NCBI GenBank assembly: GCA_900660155.1
Contig: CABFPE010000202.1
Coordinates: 625,458-689,457 of the forward strand
DNA length: 64,000 nucleotides
Direction: 5' to 3'
Origin: Hofstenia miamia
Taxonomy: Eukaryota; Xenacoelomorpha; Acoela; Hofsteniidae
The position numbers and the translations under genes were made by a program. The notes under the pieces were generated by a model. It was given only the letters and a program-made list of their open reading frames with translations, did no database searches and had not been told where the DNA came from. Of this stretch, positions 11,840 through 25,700 are shown in pieces. Each line of letters begins with the position of its first letter. Position 1 is the stretch's first letter.

Positions 11840-13329
11840 ACCTGATCTGATTAATCCTGATAGACGTGATCTAAGAATCCTGACCTGACTAAAAATTGTA
11901 CCTTAAATTCAATGCAAATGTTGTTTTTTCTACATTAGCTAAAAATATGTTTTTGTTTTTTAGTAAATATAAAATAATATTTTTCACCTATTTCCTTGTA
12001 CAAAATTAGGGTTAATATGGAATGCCAAACTTTGATGAGACTTATGTGGTAATAAGTATTAAATTTTAGGATCAATGGACTTACTTTTGTGCATACAAAG
12101 CATGCTTTTTTAAAAAAATCTCTAAAATGTGCCCTCAAAAATTCAATTAATAATCGGGCACAAAGATTTTGTTTCCAGCATTCTTTTAGTAATTTTTCAG
12201 AGTTTTCGTATGTTAAATTTCCACGTACGTTTAACGTCTTGACAAAGTCAAAATAGAATATAAATAGTTTGCGTTCGTTTCCAGAAATGTAATATTTGCT
12301 TTACTTTGCGCTGTACCTCAGTTTTATCTTCCCTAATTTTCAGCCTCTTAATGTTTATTAGTCATTCATATGCTACGTAACAAAGACTCTACTCATTTTG
12401 CTGGGTTTCGTTTTAATGAAGTATTTAGATTGCAGTTTAAGACAGTTTCCAACAGTGTCGGCGCAAGCGAAAACAGTTGCCTCCCACCCTCTTAAAAATT
12501 GAAATTTCAGAAAAAACTCCCTAAATTTTCATAATATTAATAGTAAAAGTACTTTTAGTTAGTGTTTAATATTTACCTTGCCCCACCTAACGAAAATTCG
12601 TTCCTCCGCCAATAAAATTGTAACACCTTTCATATACAGTATTCTTGAGGAGCTCTCGTTTGAAGAATCCATTTTGAAAACTTACCCATCAATGGGATAA
12701 AATTGACCAATAATTTTATCATCTTCTAAATAAACACTCGCTTTATGATTTCAGATGTAATTAATATCTCCAAGAATGCAGTCTTATTCTTGCAATTTTC
12801 TAAATTTTTTGTTTTTTAAAGATTCTAGATTTGATCCACTGAATTTATTCAATTCTCAACTGGAAAGAATTTTTTCAAAATTAGTTGTGATCTCAAATAT
12901 TTGAATCTGTGCTTTTGTGTGATAATTGTTTCTCAAAGAGCTTTGGTATACATGCGTGAACGAAACTGCAAAACAAATAATAAATCATTTTTTAAATTTT
13001 TTTTTTCTAATTCCAATTATATCGGAACGCGTTTAAAAGTCGATGGTTTCGGAGAAGCTGCCATCATGGATCATTTTGCCTTTTGGTTTCAAGGACTATC
13101 AACTCTCATTTTTTCTATAGTATGTTGTGTTGTTGGTTGTGTAGCACGCCTATCTTTTTATTGCAATGAATTACATTGACACTTCAGTAGTACACAGTTA
13201 TTATGTAACTCTTAAATCCTTCAACGAACTTTCACGACGTTTTAGCAAATTTGCTCATCTATTTAAACAGAATATGATAGTGTTTTGTTCTGCATTATGT
13301 ATGCATAATAATTATTATTATTATTATAT

Positions 13330-13361
<32 letters not shown>

Positions 13362-13500
13362 ATAAAATATTTCAAAAAAGTTGTTTGAATAATTAGTTCG
13401 AAACATTTATGCATAGAAAGTTACAAGTACTGGTATACAAAGTTGAACTTTATTATTAATTTACTTTGCATAAAGTTAGTATCTACAAAATTAATTACGT
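11840..13500. other. No supported gene
   Basis: AT-rich. An open frame at 12901-13179 has a hydrophobic stretch (LIFSIVCCVVGCV) but no splice or homology support. An (ATT)/(AAT) microsatellite lies at 13308-13355. Confidence 0.4.
13308..13355. repeat. (ATT)n/(AAT)n microsatellite
   Basis: ATT repeats followed directly by AAT repeats form a near-palindromic trinucleotide tract about 340 bp upstream of the predicted Robo start codon. Confidence 0.9.
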
Positions 13501-13691
13501 CATGTGTTTGTAGTAGTACTTATCTTTTAGTTTTGGCTAAGCCGTTCGTGATTGGCCCCTTTTACTGACCAATTGAGGGTTAGCAGATGCCTCTAGCGAG
13601 CACTGCTGTATGTTGTTTGGTTTCACGCCTCGAGTGTTAAACAATTAAGTCAATAAATTGGGTATCACTGGTGCCGTTAGCATCTCACAAC

Positions 13692-13737
13692 ATGCACCAA
13701 AATTGGATTTATTTCTCCACTTTATTTTCCTGCATCA
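13692..13737 (+). CDS. robo: Robo exon 1: start codon and signal peptide
   Basis: The ATG opens MHQNWIYFSTLFSCI, a short polar start followed by a hydrophobic core as in a secretory signal. It ends in a strong donor (A|GTGAGT) in phase 1, exactly the phase exon 2 needs (A+TT = Ile). The upstream 150 bp is less AT-rich than its surroundings and may be 5' UTR. Inferred from phase and signal-peptide character; other first exons are possible. Confidence 0.6.
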
Positions 13738-16700
13738 GTGAGTATAATTTTATATTCCACCATAACTTTTTACAGTTTTATCTAATTGTGCTATAAAATG
13801 TGTTTATTGCCTTTTGGAATAAAGCTAAATGGAAGCGTTTATATTTAATCGATTTTTATAGAGTTTTAATTATGAAGTTTACTTTTCCTTTGGAATTATT
13901 TTCTCAGATGTAACACAGTAGGCTTTATACAAGAGTTAAATTTGCTACATTATTTACTTATTGAATATGATTTAAATTTCTTTTTCCCATTATTGAAATC
14001 ATTACTGTAGTAGATAATACCATGTTCCTTCAAACTCCATTTAAAACATGTATACAACGTAGAAAGCATTATCTAATATTTGTTGTTTCGACAATAAATC
14101 ATTTGATTGACATGAAATGCGTTTTTAAAATGTTTTTGAATTTCTCTACTAGAGAATTTAAACTTGTATGTTGAAACCAGCGACGCCTATAGTACATGAA
14201 ATATAGGTGATAATCCCTGTCCTGTCTTTGACTTAAGTTTGTGTGACATTCGATTTGAGATTCCATTTCCATAATATGTAATCTGTGCTTATAAAAAATC
14301 ATTTTATCCACCATTTCGTGGTGTTTTTCTAAGAGTGATTTTTATGCTTATATCCCGCACATTTGATAGCAACGTTTTATTTACATAGTTTCGTTGAGAT
14401 AAAGTTTTTCACACGTAATAAAGTCATTTCATACATATATTGTTTGCCTGATAAAATATATTATCCATTACACCCGGTTTATTGGTGAATAGTTTTCAAG
14501 AGGCGATGCAAGTAAAATGGCTTTCAAACTTTCAAATACCCAAAATTTGAATCATATTTAGTGTTCAATGTCTTGATCTGAGGTTATAACAAACCTTCCT
14601 ACAATTCGACGTTTGGCATCAATAGATAGACTAAAAAAAGTCACCAAGAGTCACAACTTCTGAAACTATAAAAATTACTTCAGTCTTGTTGACGCTAGAT
14701 TGTTTATCAAAAAAGTCAACAATTATAAAGGTTGGCAGTCTTTGTGGGGGTGAAAGAGGTTTGAATTATTTCATTACCGAGTAGGTGATTAACCTAATCT
14801 GTTTCACTTTAATTCCTTGTTTTGCAATTTAATAATTCAAATCCTAAACTTTCAAAAAAAATTATCATAATCCTTAGATAAGAATTTAAGGGTAAAAATC
14901 TTTGTTTTTAAAGAATGAAGAAGATCAGAAAGTTTGAATTATTTCTTTAGTGAGTAATATGTGGAATTTTTCAATATTGGTGTCTGTTTTTAGCAGTATT
15001 TAGGGTATGTAAGTCTTTTTGAATATTTTTCTCAGTTTTTTTACCATTGTTGCTTTAATATTCGCTAGAACGTTGCTACATTCAATGTATAATATAAATT
15101 GAAAATCTGCTTGATTAATGGGTTCTTCCAATTGACATCAATATTATAAAGATGCCGCCCTCCCTTTTCAAAACCTATCTAAGCACTATATGAAATTGAG
15201 AAATATTTATGTTAATATTGGTATAAAAAATTTCTTAGTGTTTTTTCATAAGATAAAAACCCTTTTTTCAAAAATTTTCTCATATCCCATGAATAAAAGA
15301 CGTCTTAGGAAAACTAGTTATCATGTGTAAATATTAACTCTAAGGTTTTTGTGAAGAACCTCATAAATCAATGCACTCTTTGCAAAATATGATTAGATTT
15401 TGTATGATTTGCCAATTTTAGCAAAAAAAATTAAGCTCAAAATTTTGTAGGAACGCGCCTGATTACAAATTGAACCTCTCGCCATTGCACTTCAGATGGT
15501 AGAAATTTGTGATCAGTTACATTGTGTAATTGGAGTTTAATAGTTTACATTTTATTCTGTGGATCAATAAGAATGATATGAGAATTTATTTTCTCCTATA
15601 ACAAACGTATATTAGCGTCGTGGAGCGGCTGGTAATCGTTTTGCCTCCTAGCACTCGTTTTATAGTAAGAGGTGTTGGAGGGAGTACTTACACCGTATTG
15701 AATATCTAGGTAATTTTCCTAAGGAAACAATATAATAACACTTGAATTAATGCGAATAACTTCATGCGCAATATATTTCGCCCTCCAGCAACCAATGCAA
15801 TTAATTTGGCCTCACTGCAGACAAGGGAAATGAAGTTGGCAGCTCAACGATTTAATGCCTCTTTTGAGTTAGATTTTCTGAAATTGTGTTCACATCAAGT
15901 AGCAACCCCACTGTACTTGAATTTTGGCACTATCTAGATGTTGGTGCAACGCTGAACTAAAATCTAGAAATAAATACTTTTGACCGTAGAACGACGATTT
16001 GGTCTAACTTGACGTGATTTGAATTTGCAATTATAAAATTTTTTTCATGATGCTCTCATTTGAAATTTAATCGCTTTAACCATTATTAACTGAAATTCGA
16101 TTTTTGTTTTGGAAATTTTTTAATGACCAAAAATCGAACGTTTACCTGATTCTTAAGTAATTGCCTAAACTCTAGAGATGGAACCTGAACCTCCATGATT
16201 CTTTTGCCATTCATTGTCACCGCCTATCTATATCTAAACTGATAACATCAAGCTTCAATTTGGTGGTAATTGATAACAATGGCTATTCGGAAATTCTTTG
16301 GAAACTGTTAAGTTGTTAAGGCTTGCCTCAAAGGCTTCGAGCAAGAAAATTTTTATTTATCATTTGGACTAAACTCGAATTAGGCAGTTGAGCCCATAAT
16401 AGTTTTGTTCGACATGAGAGGCACATGGGAAACCGAAGGGTTAAAAGAAGTATGTAATGTTTTTCTAAATTTCATTTTGTCAGTTTTAGAATGAATCTGT
16501 GCTCCCATTTCTTGGAATGAGAGTTACAGAATCTGGAAATGGTTTGTTTGAATAAGATGTGAAGTTTTATATCCTGCTTTTGATTGTCATATTTATTAAA
16601 CAATAATGTCAAATCCTATAAATTCAACACTTCCTGTTTAATTTAATTCTCACCTGTATACGTTTTATCAATTGTTTGTTTCTCTTCCGTTTGTACAGCA

Positions 16701-19700
16701 CTGTAATGTTTTTATTTCCTTCCATAAAGAAATTTTCGCTCGGCTGTTTAATGTTACATTAGAAACCGTTTTATTCTCACATAATGATCTGCGTTTTGTT
16801 ACTTAATATCTGCAATTCTGCGTACATGCTATGCTATCGTAGTTTGCGTAATGAGCAAAATCTCATGAACATAGTTAAATTGTACTGTTTAATGAGCAAA
16901 ATCTCATGAACATAGTTAAATTGTACTGTTTCAAAATTTAATTCATCCACGTCATCTTCAATTACGACAGATGATAGGTGGGTCCGATCTTTGGATAATT
17001 AGGCGCGGCGCTAGATTTATATTTCAATGTAATTTTTCGAAGTATGCATAATATATATACAAAAACTAATTTTTATTGCTAAAATTGCATAAAGGTTGTT
17101 TTAAATACTACTTTAAAAATTTTTTCAATAGATTTCTGGTATTGTATTTTTCATAGATATCTCTCTTACTGTAAAAAATTAATTGCAAACGAGTTACTTA
17201 GCAAATACACCAAATGCCTATCTCTCTATAAGTATTCCAATGTAAATTTTATTTGGCTAATGATTACCATTACCGATTGAAACATCGTTCTTATCAAAAA
17301 AAAATTCTGGGATTTCAAACATTTTCAACTTTATGAATTGTGAATATTGTTACTTTACAATACAAACAACAATGCATCGAGTAAATGCAGATGATGATGA
17401 CCTTCAATCTACAGAAATGCACTGAACATTTTCCTGAAAAATAAGAAAAATCTCCATAATCAAATTAACAAGCAGAACTATAAACTTGCTTTGCCTAAAA
17501 TAGGCTCGTTTTGGGCTCGTTGTATATCAAATACTGTGCTCAAGCTCGGCTCGACTCGTTAGAAGCGCGGCTCGTTGTGAAGTCTGGGGTTAAAACCAAA
17601 CAAATCGATTTCGTTTTGCCAATGATTTTGATTGACTTGCGCTACTAAAATATAAAATAACAGTAAACAACTTTCAAATCAACACGTTTAAATTTTTAAA
17701 GTAGCAGCTGGAGACTTTAACACCTTTTTCAAATTCCATGCACGTTTAATTCCATTGAGATATTTTTACATTCTGCAATCTAATAGCAGCGATTGGATCT
17801 AAAAGTGGTAAATCATTAGTAAAGATAACACGAAACTGTTAGTTGCTGTTAGCGTGGGGCAAAGAAAAATAAAAAAGTTTCTGAAAATGAGCAGGAAGTC
17901 ATTTATACTTTCTTCAGGAAAAACATTTATGTACTCCCTAGCAATATAATAAATTATAGACGCTATAAAATGTATATGGTTTTGGAAACAATTTAGCGTT
18001 AACCTGTTTATTTTGGTATTAAAATATGAGCCTTAAAAGCGTCATTAGGTGTTTAACAGCGTGTTTTCGCTCGGAGCTACACTTCAGTGCATCGTGTGCT
18101 GGTAGTGTTATTTGCGTTATGTTTGTCAGATGCCACTCTTCCAGCCCGCATTGAAATGAAGTGATTCAATGACTGTGTAAAGATGTCAGTAATTTGCTAC
18201 ATTCTCTTTAAATATTTACCAACAATTTAGATTAGACCTCCGTGTATTTGTATTTGCTAAATATTCTCATTGTTTCACAAACTACCTAGACACACACTTA
18301 ACCACCTTTGATACTTAGTTTAAACATAGGGTTTGTTTTTACATTGCAATTGAAAATAGATTGATTTATAAAGTGTTGTTCACGTCGTCATTATCACGGT
18401 TGCCTACCTACGAAGTGTAGTACGAATTGTTGATTGAACACCTGTGTAACTACGAAGCGTCGTCGTGCAGTCCGTATTTGTTGATTGAACAAGGTTAAAT
18501 AAATTCTTCAATATTTATTTGATATTTTCGTGCAACATTGAACCGATTTAAAGAGCGCGTGTAAATATTCAACATTTTACATGTTCTTTATTTCTAGGAT
18601 TGAGGTTTTGTAAGAGAATGTCGGATTTGTGCAAGCTCCGTTTTTATTGGTTGATGAATTATCTTATTTCCATGTTTATTTAAATTACTGCACGGTCAGT
18701 GGGGCGGAGAGCGATAAATGCGGCTGGAAACCAGCCGTCACGGTAGTTTCCGGGTTTTATTTACCCAGAAACTTCAGCAAATAGTGTCGTCCATTTTAAT
18801 GACTAATATACCTTTTTAACAAATTAAATTCATTCTAAACGTAAGTTTTAATCGATTTTCCAATCGATAATATGGAAATAGAAAATACTTTGTTACTTCG
18901 ATGTAAACCCTTTTTGCAAATATTTGCTTAATAATCGGATATTTGTCAAGTATAAAGGCCTTTCTTCAAAGTTATTTAACTTTTTAATCTATTGCTTGGC
19001 AAGCGTTCCTTTAGTCTTTTAAGAACTTTCTTCTACTACTTTGAATAATAAACACCAGTCTATCAATTTATATTACTCTCATGTTTGCCATTCTTATCAA
19101 CTTTTTACCGAAATTGTTTAGTTTCGTGAAGTGGGACAGGTTTGTCATGAAAAATGAAAATTTTTTATTGGTCCATTTTTTAATATAAGATACACTCTTT
19201 ATTTTTTATAAGAATCACAAGGCTCAAAATGCTCAAAATTTAACCATGCCCCAATCAACCTGAGGCTTAAGGTATTAATTCAGAGATTTCTGAAAATCTA
19301 ATATATTGATATATTAGTAAANNNNNNNNNNNNNNNNNNNNNNNNNNNNNNNNNNNNNNNNNNNNNNNNNNNNNNNNNNNNNNNNNNNNNNNNNNNNNNN
19401 NNNNNNNNNNNNNNNNNNNNNNNNNNNNNNNNNNNNNNNNNNNNNNNNNNNNNNNNNNNNNNNNNNNNNNNNNNNNNNNNNNNNNNNNNNNNNNNNNNNN
19501 NNNNNNNNNNNNNNNNNNNNNNNNNNNNNNNNNNNNNNNNNNNNNNNNNNNNNNNNNNNNNNNNNNNNNNNNNNNNNNNNNNNNNNNNNNNNNNNNNNNN
19601 NNNNNNNNNNNNNNNNNNNNNNNNNNNNNNNNNNNNNNNNNNNNNNNNNNNNNNNNNNNNNNNNNNNNNNNNNNNNNNNNNNNNNNNNNNNNNNNNNNNN

Positions 19701-22700
19701 NNNNNNNNNNNNNNNNNNNNNNNNNNNNNNNNNNNNNNNNNNNNNNNNNNNNNNNNNNNNNNNNNNNNNNNNNNNNNNNNNNNNNNNNNNNNNNNNNNNN
19801 NNNNNNNNNNNNNNNNNNNNNNNNNNNNNNNNNNNNNNNNNNNNNNNNNNNNNNNNNNNNNNNNNNNNNNNNNNNNNNNNNNNNNNNNNNNNNNNNNNNN
19901 NNNNNNNNNNNNNNNNNNNNNNNNNNNNNNNNNNNNNNNNNNNNNNNNNNNNNNNNNNNNNNNNNNNNNNNNNNNNNNNNNNNNNNNNNNNNNNNNNNNN
20001 NNNNNNNNNNNNNNNNNNNNNNNNNNNNNNNNNNNNNNNNNNNNNNNNNNNNNNNNNNNNNNNNNNNNNNNNNNNNNNNNNNNNNNNNNNNNNNNNNNNN
20101 NNNNNNNNNNNNNNNNNNNNNNNNNNNNNNNNNNNNNNNNNNNNNNNNNNNNNNNNNNNNNNNNNNNNNNNNNNNNNNNNNNNNNNNNNNNNNNNNNNNN
20201 NNNNNNNNNNNNNNNNNNNNNNNNNNNNNNNNNNNNNNNNNNNNNNNNNNNNNNNNNNNNNNNNNNNNNNNNNNNNNNNNNNNNNNNNNNNNNNNNNNNN
20301 NNNNNNNNNNNNNNNNNNNNNATATATATATATATATATATATTATTTGTTTATTTTTTGCAAAAAGTTTAGTTTTTCATAATGTGTATGAAAATGTTAC
20401 CTTTCAAATGTTAATATGTCCACTTAGCTTCTATAAATACTATTTGATCTCCAGAAATTTAGGAATCATGTAAGAATATTTTAGGCTCATATTGACTGAC
20501 TCATTAACAATTATTAAGGCTTAGCTCGGTTTATGTAATCCTTTTAAAAAGAGGGTTATGTTTCAATGCTGTTCAATTTCTTAATTTTAGCAGCACCAAA
20601 CAAGTTCAGTTTTCAAAACTTTTTTAAAAAAAAAGAGTTAATGGTTTATCAAGCAGTGAACATTTTTTACTGTTTGCCTCTGTAGTTATACACTTAGAAT
20701 ACCTGCGCTTAATTTTATTCCCGTTTAAATCTTTAGGCATCATGATCTTGTTTTTTGTCAGAATTAAATTGAAATTTAGAGTTAAGATTTTTCAGCGCTT
20801 TTCTTGTCTTTGTGATATTTTACCAATAAATTATTTGTTCTTTTTTCATCTATTCATTTCTTATATAGATTTAATTTTGTAATCAATTTTGTATCTGAGT
20901 TATTGTTTGAAATCATTTTTTTTAAATATTCTTTACTTTTGCTGCAAATTTGTAACTTTGACTTTTACTAGAGATTAAATATAAAGTTCGTTTGTTTACT
21001 CGTCGCAATTTCCTTGATTTTTGAATCCTATTTCTGATTCACACTCTCCAAAGGCGTTTGACAAATAATGGAATTAGCATGGAAGACCTATTGTTTGTAT
21101 ATACAATTCTATGTCGTTTATTTGTAGTTTAGCCATGCAGCAGATTGCTCTCTTCTGCTTGCGTCGTGTACGCATCGCTGATCTGTTGTATACAATGGAT
21201 TGCTTAGCGTTGGAAATCCCTTCTCAATACTTAGTATGCCAAATGAGAGTGCTATGCGGTTTCCTTCTTCGTTATTATGTCATGCATTTGGTTCATGTTT
21301 AGAAGAAATGGATAGTTGGTGTCCGCCCACATGCTATTTATCGCTTTATAAGAATTTATGCGTAAACAAAAGAAGCCAAAATGCAGTTATCTTTCATATC
21401 TTCTAATTACTTCTCTGTCTCTCCGTTCAGTTTTCAATTCATAAAATACAGAAAGAAGTTGAATGAGTAGTTATTAACTGACTGGCTGGCTTAGTTTGTT
21501 TGTAACATTCATTTTTCAAAATGTTTTTTTTGGGTTTTTTCTACTATTGCATATGCATTTCTCAGATTCATTCTTATTACTTAAAAATATATTTAAGCTG
21601 AATTTGGCTAAATTTGGTTTTTGTGAGATCTCACTCTCACGTGATTCCAGGAATGTTAGAATAAGAGATACAACTTGTGATGGATATAACCTTAGTGCTT
21701 TATAAAGTTCTGAAAAACTATTAGTTCCATTTCTGAGATCCCATTTCCCATTTTTTATTTTTTATACCAAAAGTTCAAAACCACATTGGTTATTGAATTA
21801 CTGGATTAGATGTTTCATTTCTTTATCTCTGATACCCCAAACTTGGTATTTGTGCTCAGAACAAATAGTGCGTATATCATGAAACCCCCAAAAATGTTTT
21901 CTAATAGTATATTTAATAAGTTAATTTCCCTAGTTGTCTTTTAAAATGCGACATTGGGCTTTTCAAGAATTTCAAACAAAATAAGCTCTTATAATTCAAA
22001 TGTGATATTATTGAATTTTTCAGTTTTTTAAACATAATCAACGTCTTGTAATTTGACTCCCCATATTCGACATGCGTGCATTAATTAGTCATCAGTAGCA
22101 TTGTTCAAGCACCTTAAAGGTGGCCTATTGTACCTTCATTTTACTTCCTTGGCAGGATGTCATCAATAAAGCAATGCAGTCTTTGAAGTATTTTTCTACG
22201 CAACAGTCTTTCTCTCCAGACACCCAAGAGCCGAACTTGTTTGTCTGTTAGTACAACCGTATTGAATAATGTCAGGGTGGAGTTTGAAAAGTAAATGTTT
22301 TTCGTTCATTCACTCATTATTTTCAAAAACAAAACGCAATATTTCCAACTTTTCAAATGTCGTGACTGTTATTTATTCCCTGATACTTATTCCTTAGTTT
22401 GTCTCATTGTTTTTCAGCTTATGCATGACTTACAAACCCAATATTGGCATATAGGAAGTCAATACGCCTGTATATCAATCAGACTTGCAGAATTGCTCTA
22501 TTAAACAACAACTACTTGATATGTATCTGAAAAACGTATGTTCTATTGAAATGTTAGAATTCTTGAAGATTTATGTTCGTTATTTTAAAGATTGTATCAT
22601 CCAAAATTGCAATAATTTATTTAATTAATCAATCAAAATATTTTACTGAGGTAACTTTTTTCTGGAATGAAAGCATTTTTCTAAATGTAAAATGACATTT

Positions 22701-25700
22701 TTGGCCTAAGTGAAGTCAAAATATGACCTCTATAATCTACTTGATATTATGGATCAGTGAAATTTAAATGAACATCAACACACTGTAACTGTTTGCGGGA
22801 AGACTTCGAGGTGATTTGGAATGGCATATAATTAGTTTTCATTGTCTATAAGAAGAATTGCAAACTTTCTACGGTGGCAACTATTAAACTTACAAAGTTT
22901 GGTTTTTGCTTGTGACTCTGCATATAAGCTGGTGACTTAGGCTTGCATCTATAGTGTGATTCAATCTTTAAAGGCATCGTTGTTATACATCTATCATGTA
23001 TATTCCTCTCCCATACATCTATTTACAAATCAATGATTCATAGATAAGTTTTAGAGTTTTGACGGTTTAATCTAAGCGGTAACCTAGACTGTAAGTTTTA
23101 TTGCTTGGCAGAACATTGTTGCAGTAAACCTAATTCGACCTAATTACTTCTCCGACCTATTGCTTTATTCATCAGATCAAAGCGGCAACAGCAACACTTC
23201 TGCCCCGAGTTTTGCCAACAGGTTGCGTCGAATTTGTGTTAATAGTGATGCAGCCAATAAATTCGCATTTTATTGAACGCTTTTATTTCCAAACTATCTC
23301 ATTCTTAACTGTATGACTTCATTAATTTCGAGTTTAATTATTCGACATTTTTCCCCTTTGATCAAATATCCAATAACCGTGTTTTTGATACCTACATGCT
23401 TGCTAACGAGAGTTTTATTGTTGGAATCGATTTCTGTCCGGTTGCTATGTTTATATTGTAAACATTTTATTAAATTTATTAACTAAGTTATTTGAACTGC
23501 GAAAACAATTGATGTTTCCATCGCTTTAGTTGATTTTTTGATGATGGACTATTACAATTTTAAACAAAAAAACCAACAGCTCCGTAGTCTTGCGAGCAAT
23601 CATGATCAACTTAATATATTATGTTGATCAGGTCCGAATTCGAATTTATCTGAAATTATAAAGCCAGATTCGATAAATCGAATATTTATGTAAATCTTTT
23701 CTTTCTCGAATGCTAGTTGTCTATTTCCTTTATAGAAAAGCGGAGTTTTAGACTGGGCTGTTTTATTGCATAATTTGTCAAACCAGCATTGACCTATTTG
23801 AAGTGGGAATTAAGAAAGAAAATTTCAATTGGAGTTTCGATCTAATTCTTTGCAATTAACCTGAGATGAAGTGGTGTCGATGGGATTTAACTTCAAATTA
23901 CTTCGCTGTCGAAAAGTTGTTACACTCTTCTCCAATTTAGAAAGCAGTTAATTTAGGGCGTGACCTCACTATTAATTCCTTACATAATCGGATCCACATG
24001 CATTAAGTCAATTATGCATTTTAAAATTTATTGTTTCAGTAGGGCCATTCAAGAATTACATCCTCGTAATATGTAATACTGCTTCTCAAACTGAAGTTTT
24101 CTATTGATTCCAGCCATTTTTGATGACTGATCTCCTGTTATTCTAGCCTTAATGACCTATTCGGCTATTCCTATATTCTTAATTCGATCACCGTAACTCC
24201 TCACTCTTTGAAATGGACCCAGTATCAATAGAATTTCTTTGTTAAGTTGTAACTATGAACTTGTGATGGGGATTGAGAAATGGAGAGGTGGCAATTGCCA
24301 AGGGCAGTTTATTAGTCAACATTGAATCTGTTCTAAATGGTGTTTCCCACAGTTGTAAACATACCATCTGATTATGGCGCCGTGTTAAAGCTAAAGACAT
24401 CTGTCGCACACTTCCATTCTTATTTTTCTCAATTATCATAACCTTGTCATCGCTTCTGATCTTCTCTCGTCAGCTAGTTGACCCGTATTTCTACACCTTG
24501 TTTCTGCTTTGCACAGAATTGCAAATCCAAACATTTCCATCCACTTATTTAATTAGATCTTATTCAATGCGAAATTATTTCATCAATAATAAAACTACAG
24601 CTTTATTTTATTTTTGCATTTCGAAGAATCATTGAATTTCTTTAAAACGTGTAGTTTAATTCTTTTAAGTTATTCGTTCCTATTCCGTCGACATTATCAT
24701 TATTATTTTTAGATAGGCTATGTAAATTTATTTGATTGGCATTGAATATTGCATGTAACTAGTTTCCGTGAATAGATTGACATCTATTCAACTTTTCAGC
24801 ACTCGAACCGAGTTGCAGAGTTATAACCGGGTCGGGTTTGGTTAAAAAACTAAGAATGAAACGGACCCGGGTCAGGTCAGGGTAAGAAATTGTTGCGCAG
24901 TGGGTCTATAATTGTGCAAAACTTTATTAATAAATATATGTTCTTTCTATTACATTAAAATTTTATATCAACTAATATATTCAATTGACTAATTAAACAT
25001 CGAAAGTGAATCGACTACTACAAGAATTGCAATTCTCAGAAATTACTTAGCAATAGCAAAAATCAATTTCATGTATTTACAAAAAACTTTTATAATGGTA
25101 CTGAACAATGACGAACTCGGACCGGGCCTGGGCCTGAATTTTACCAATTGCAACTTGTCATGCTGGGCTTGGGTAATAGCTTAAAGGGCTCGGGCTTGAA
25201 ATCACAGCTGAGTTAGGATTTTTCTAACTCAACCCTACCTTAATTAAATTTCTAGCAAAAAAATATTACAAAACTTTAGGAATTATCTTTGTTTTGACAA
25301 CTTCAAAAAAATTTACAAGAAGACCTTAAATAGTAGTCATTTCATGTACTTACCGGCCCCACCGCATAAAATCAAGGAATGTGGTTGCTTGAGAACCACA
25401 ATAGGAATGCAATCTCAAACTTTTTTAAGAGATAATATAATTTTCATAGTAGCATTAATTGTTTTCCACATTCTGTATAAGGAATAGTGAATTAGATGTG
25501 ATTTTGGTTGTTTCAACTTCATTCGCGATTTGAGTGTTTATTTTCAAATAATAAAGACGCCAAACGTTTATTGATTGTAGTTAAATATTTTTTCACTTGG
25601 GAGTGATTAATTTGTCAAGGGATAAATTCCATAATTAATCTCCACTCTCTTTCGCCGCTTGCACCAGACTAGCAGCATCGAAGAAGCCATTATTAATAAG

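Noticed and set aside
12901-13179. 92-codon open frame with a hydrophobic segment
   Set aside because: No homology, no splice context, surrounded by AT-rich sequence; likely chance.
15614-15690. tRNA-like stretch GTGGAGCGGCTGGTAATCG
   Set aside because: Resembles an A box, but there is no GGTTCGA-type B box, no acceptor-stem pairing and no clear anticodon arm.
21111-21406. Two overlapping open frames of about 65 codons
   Set aside because: No start context, splice signals or recognisable protein motifs.
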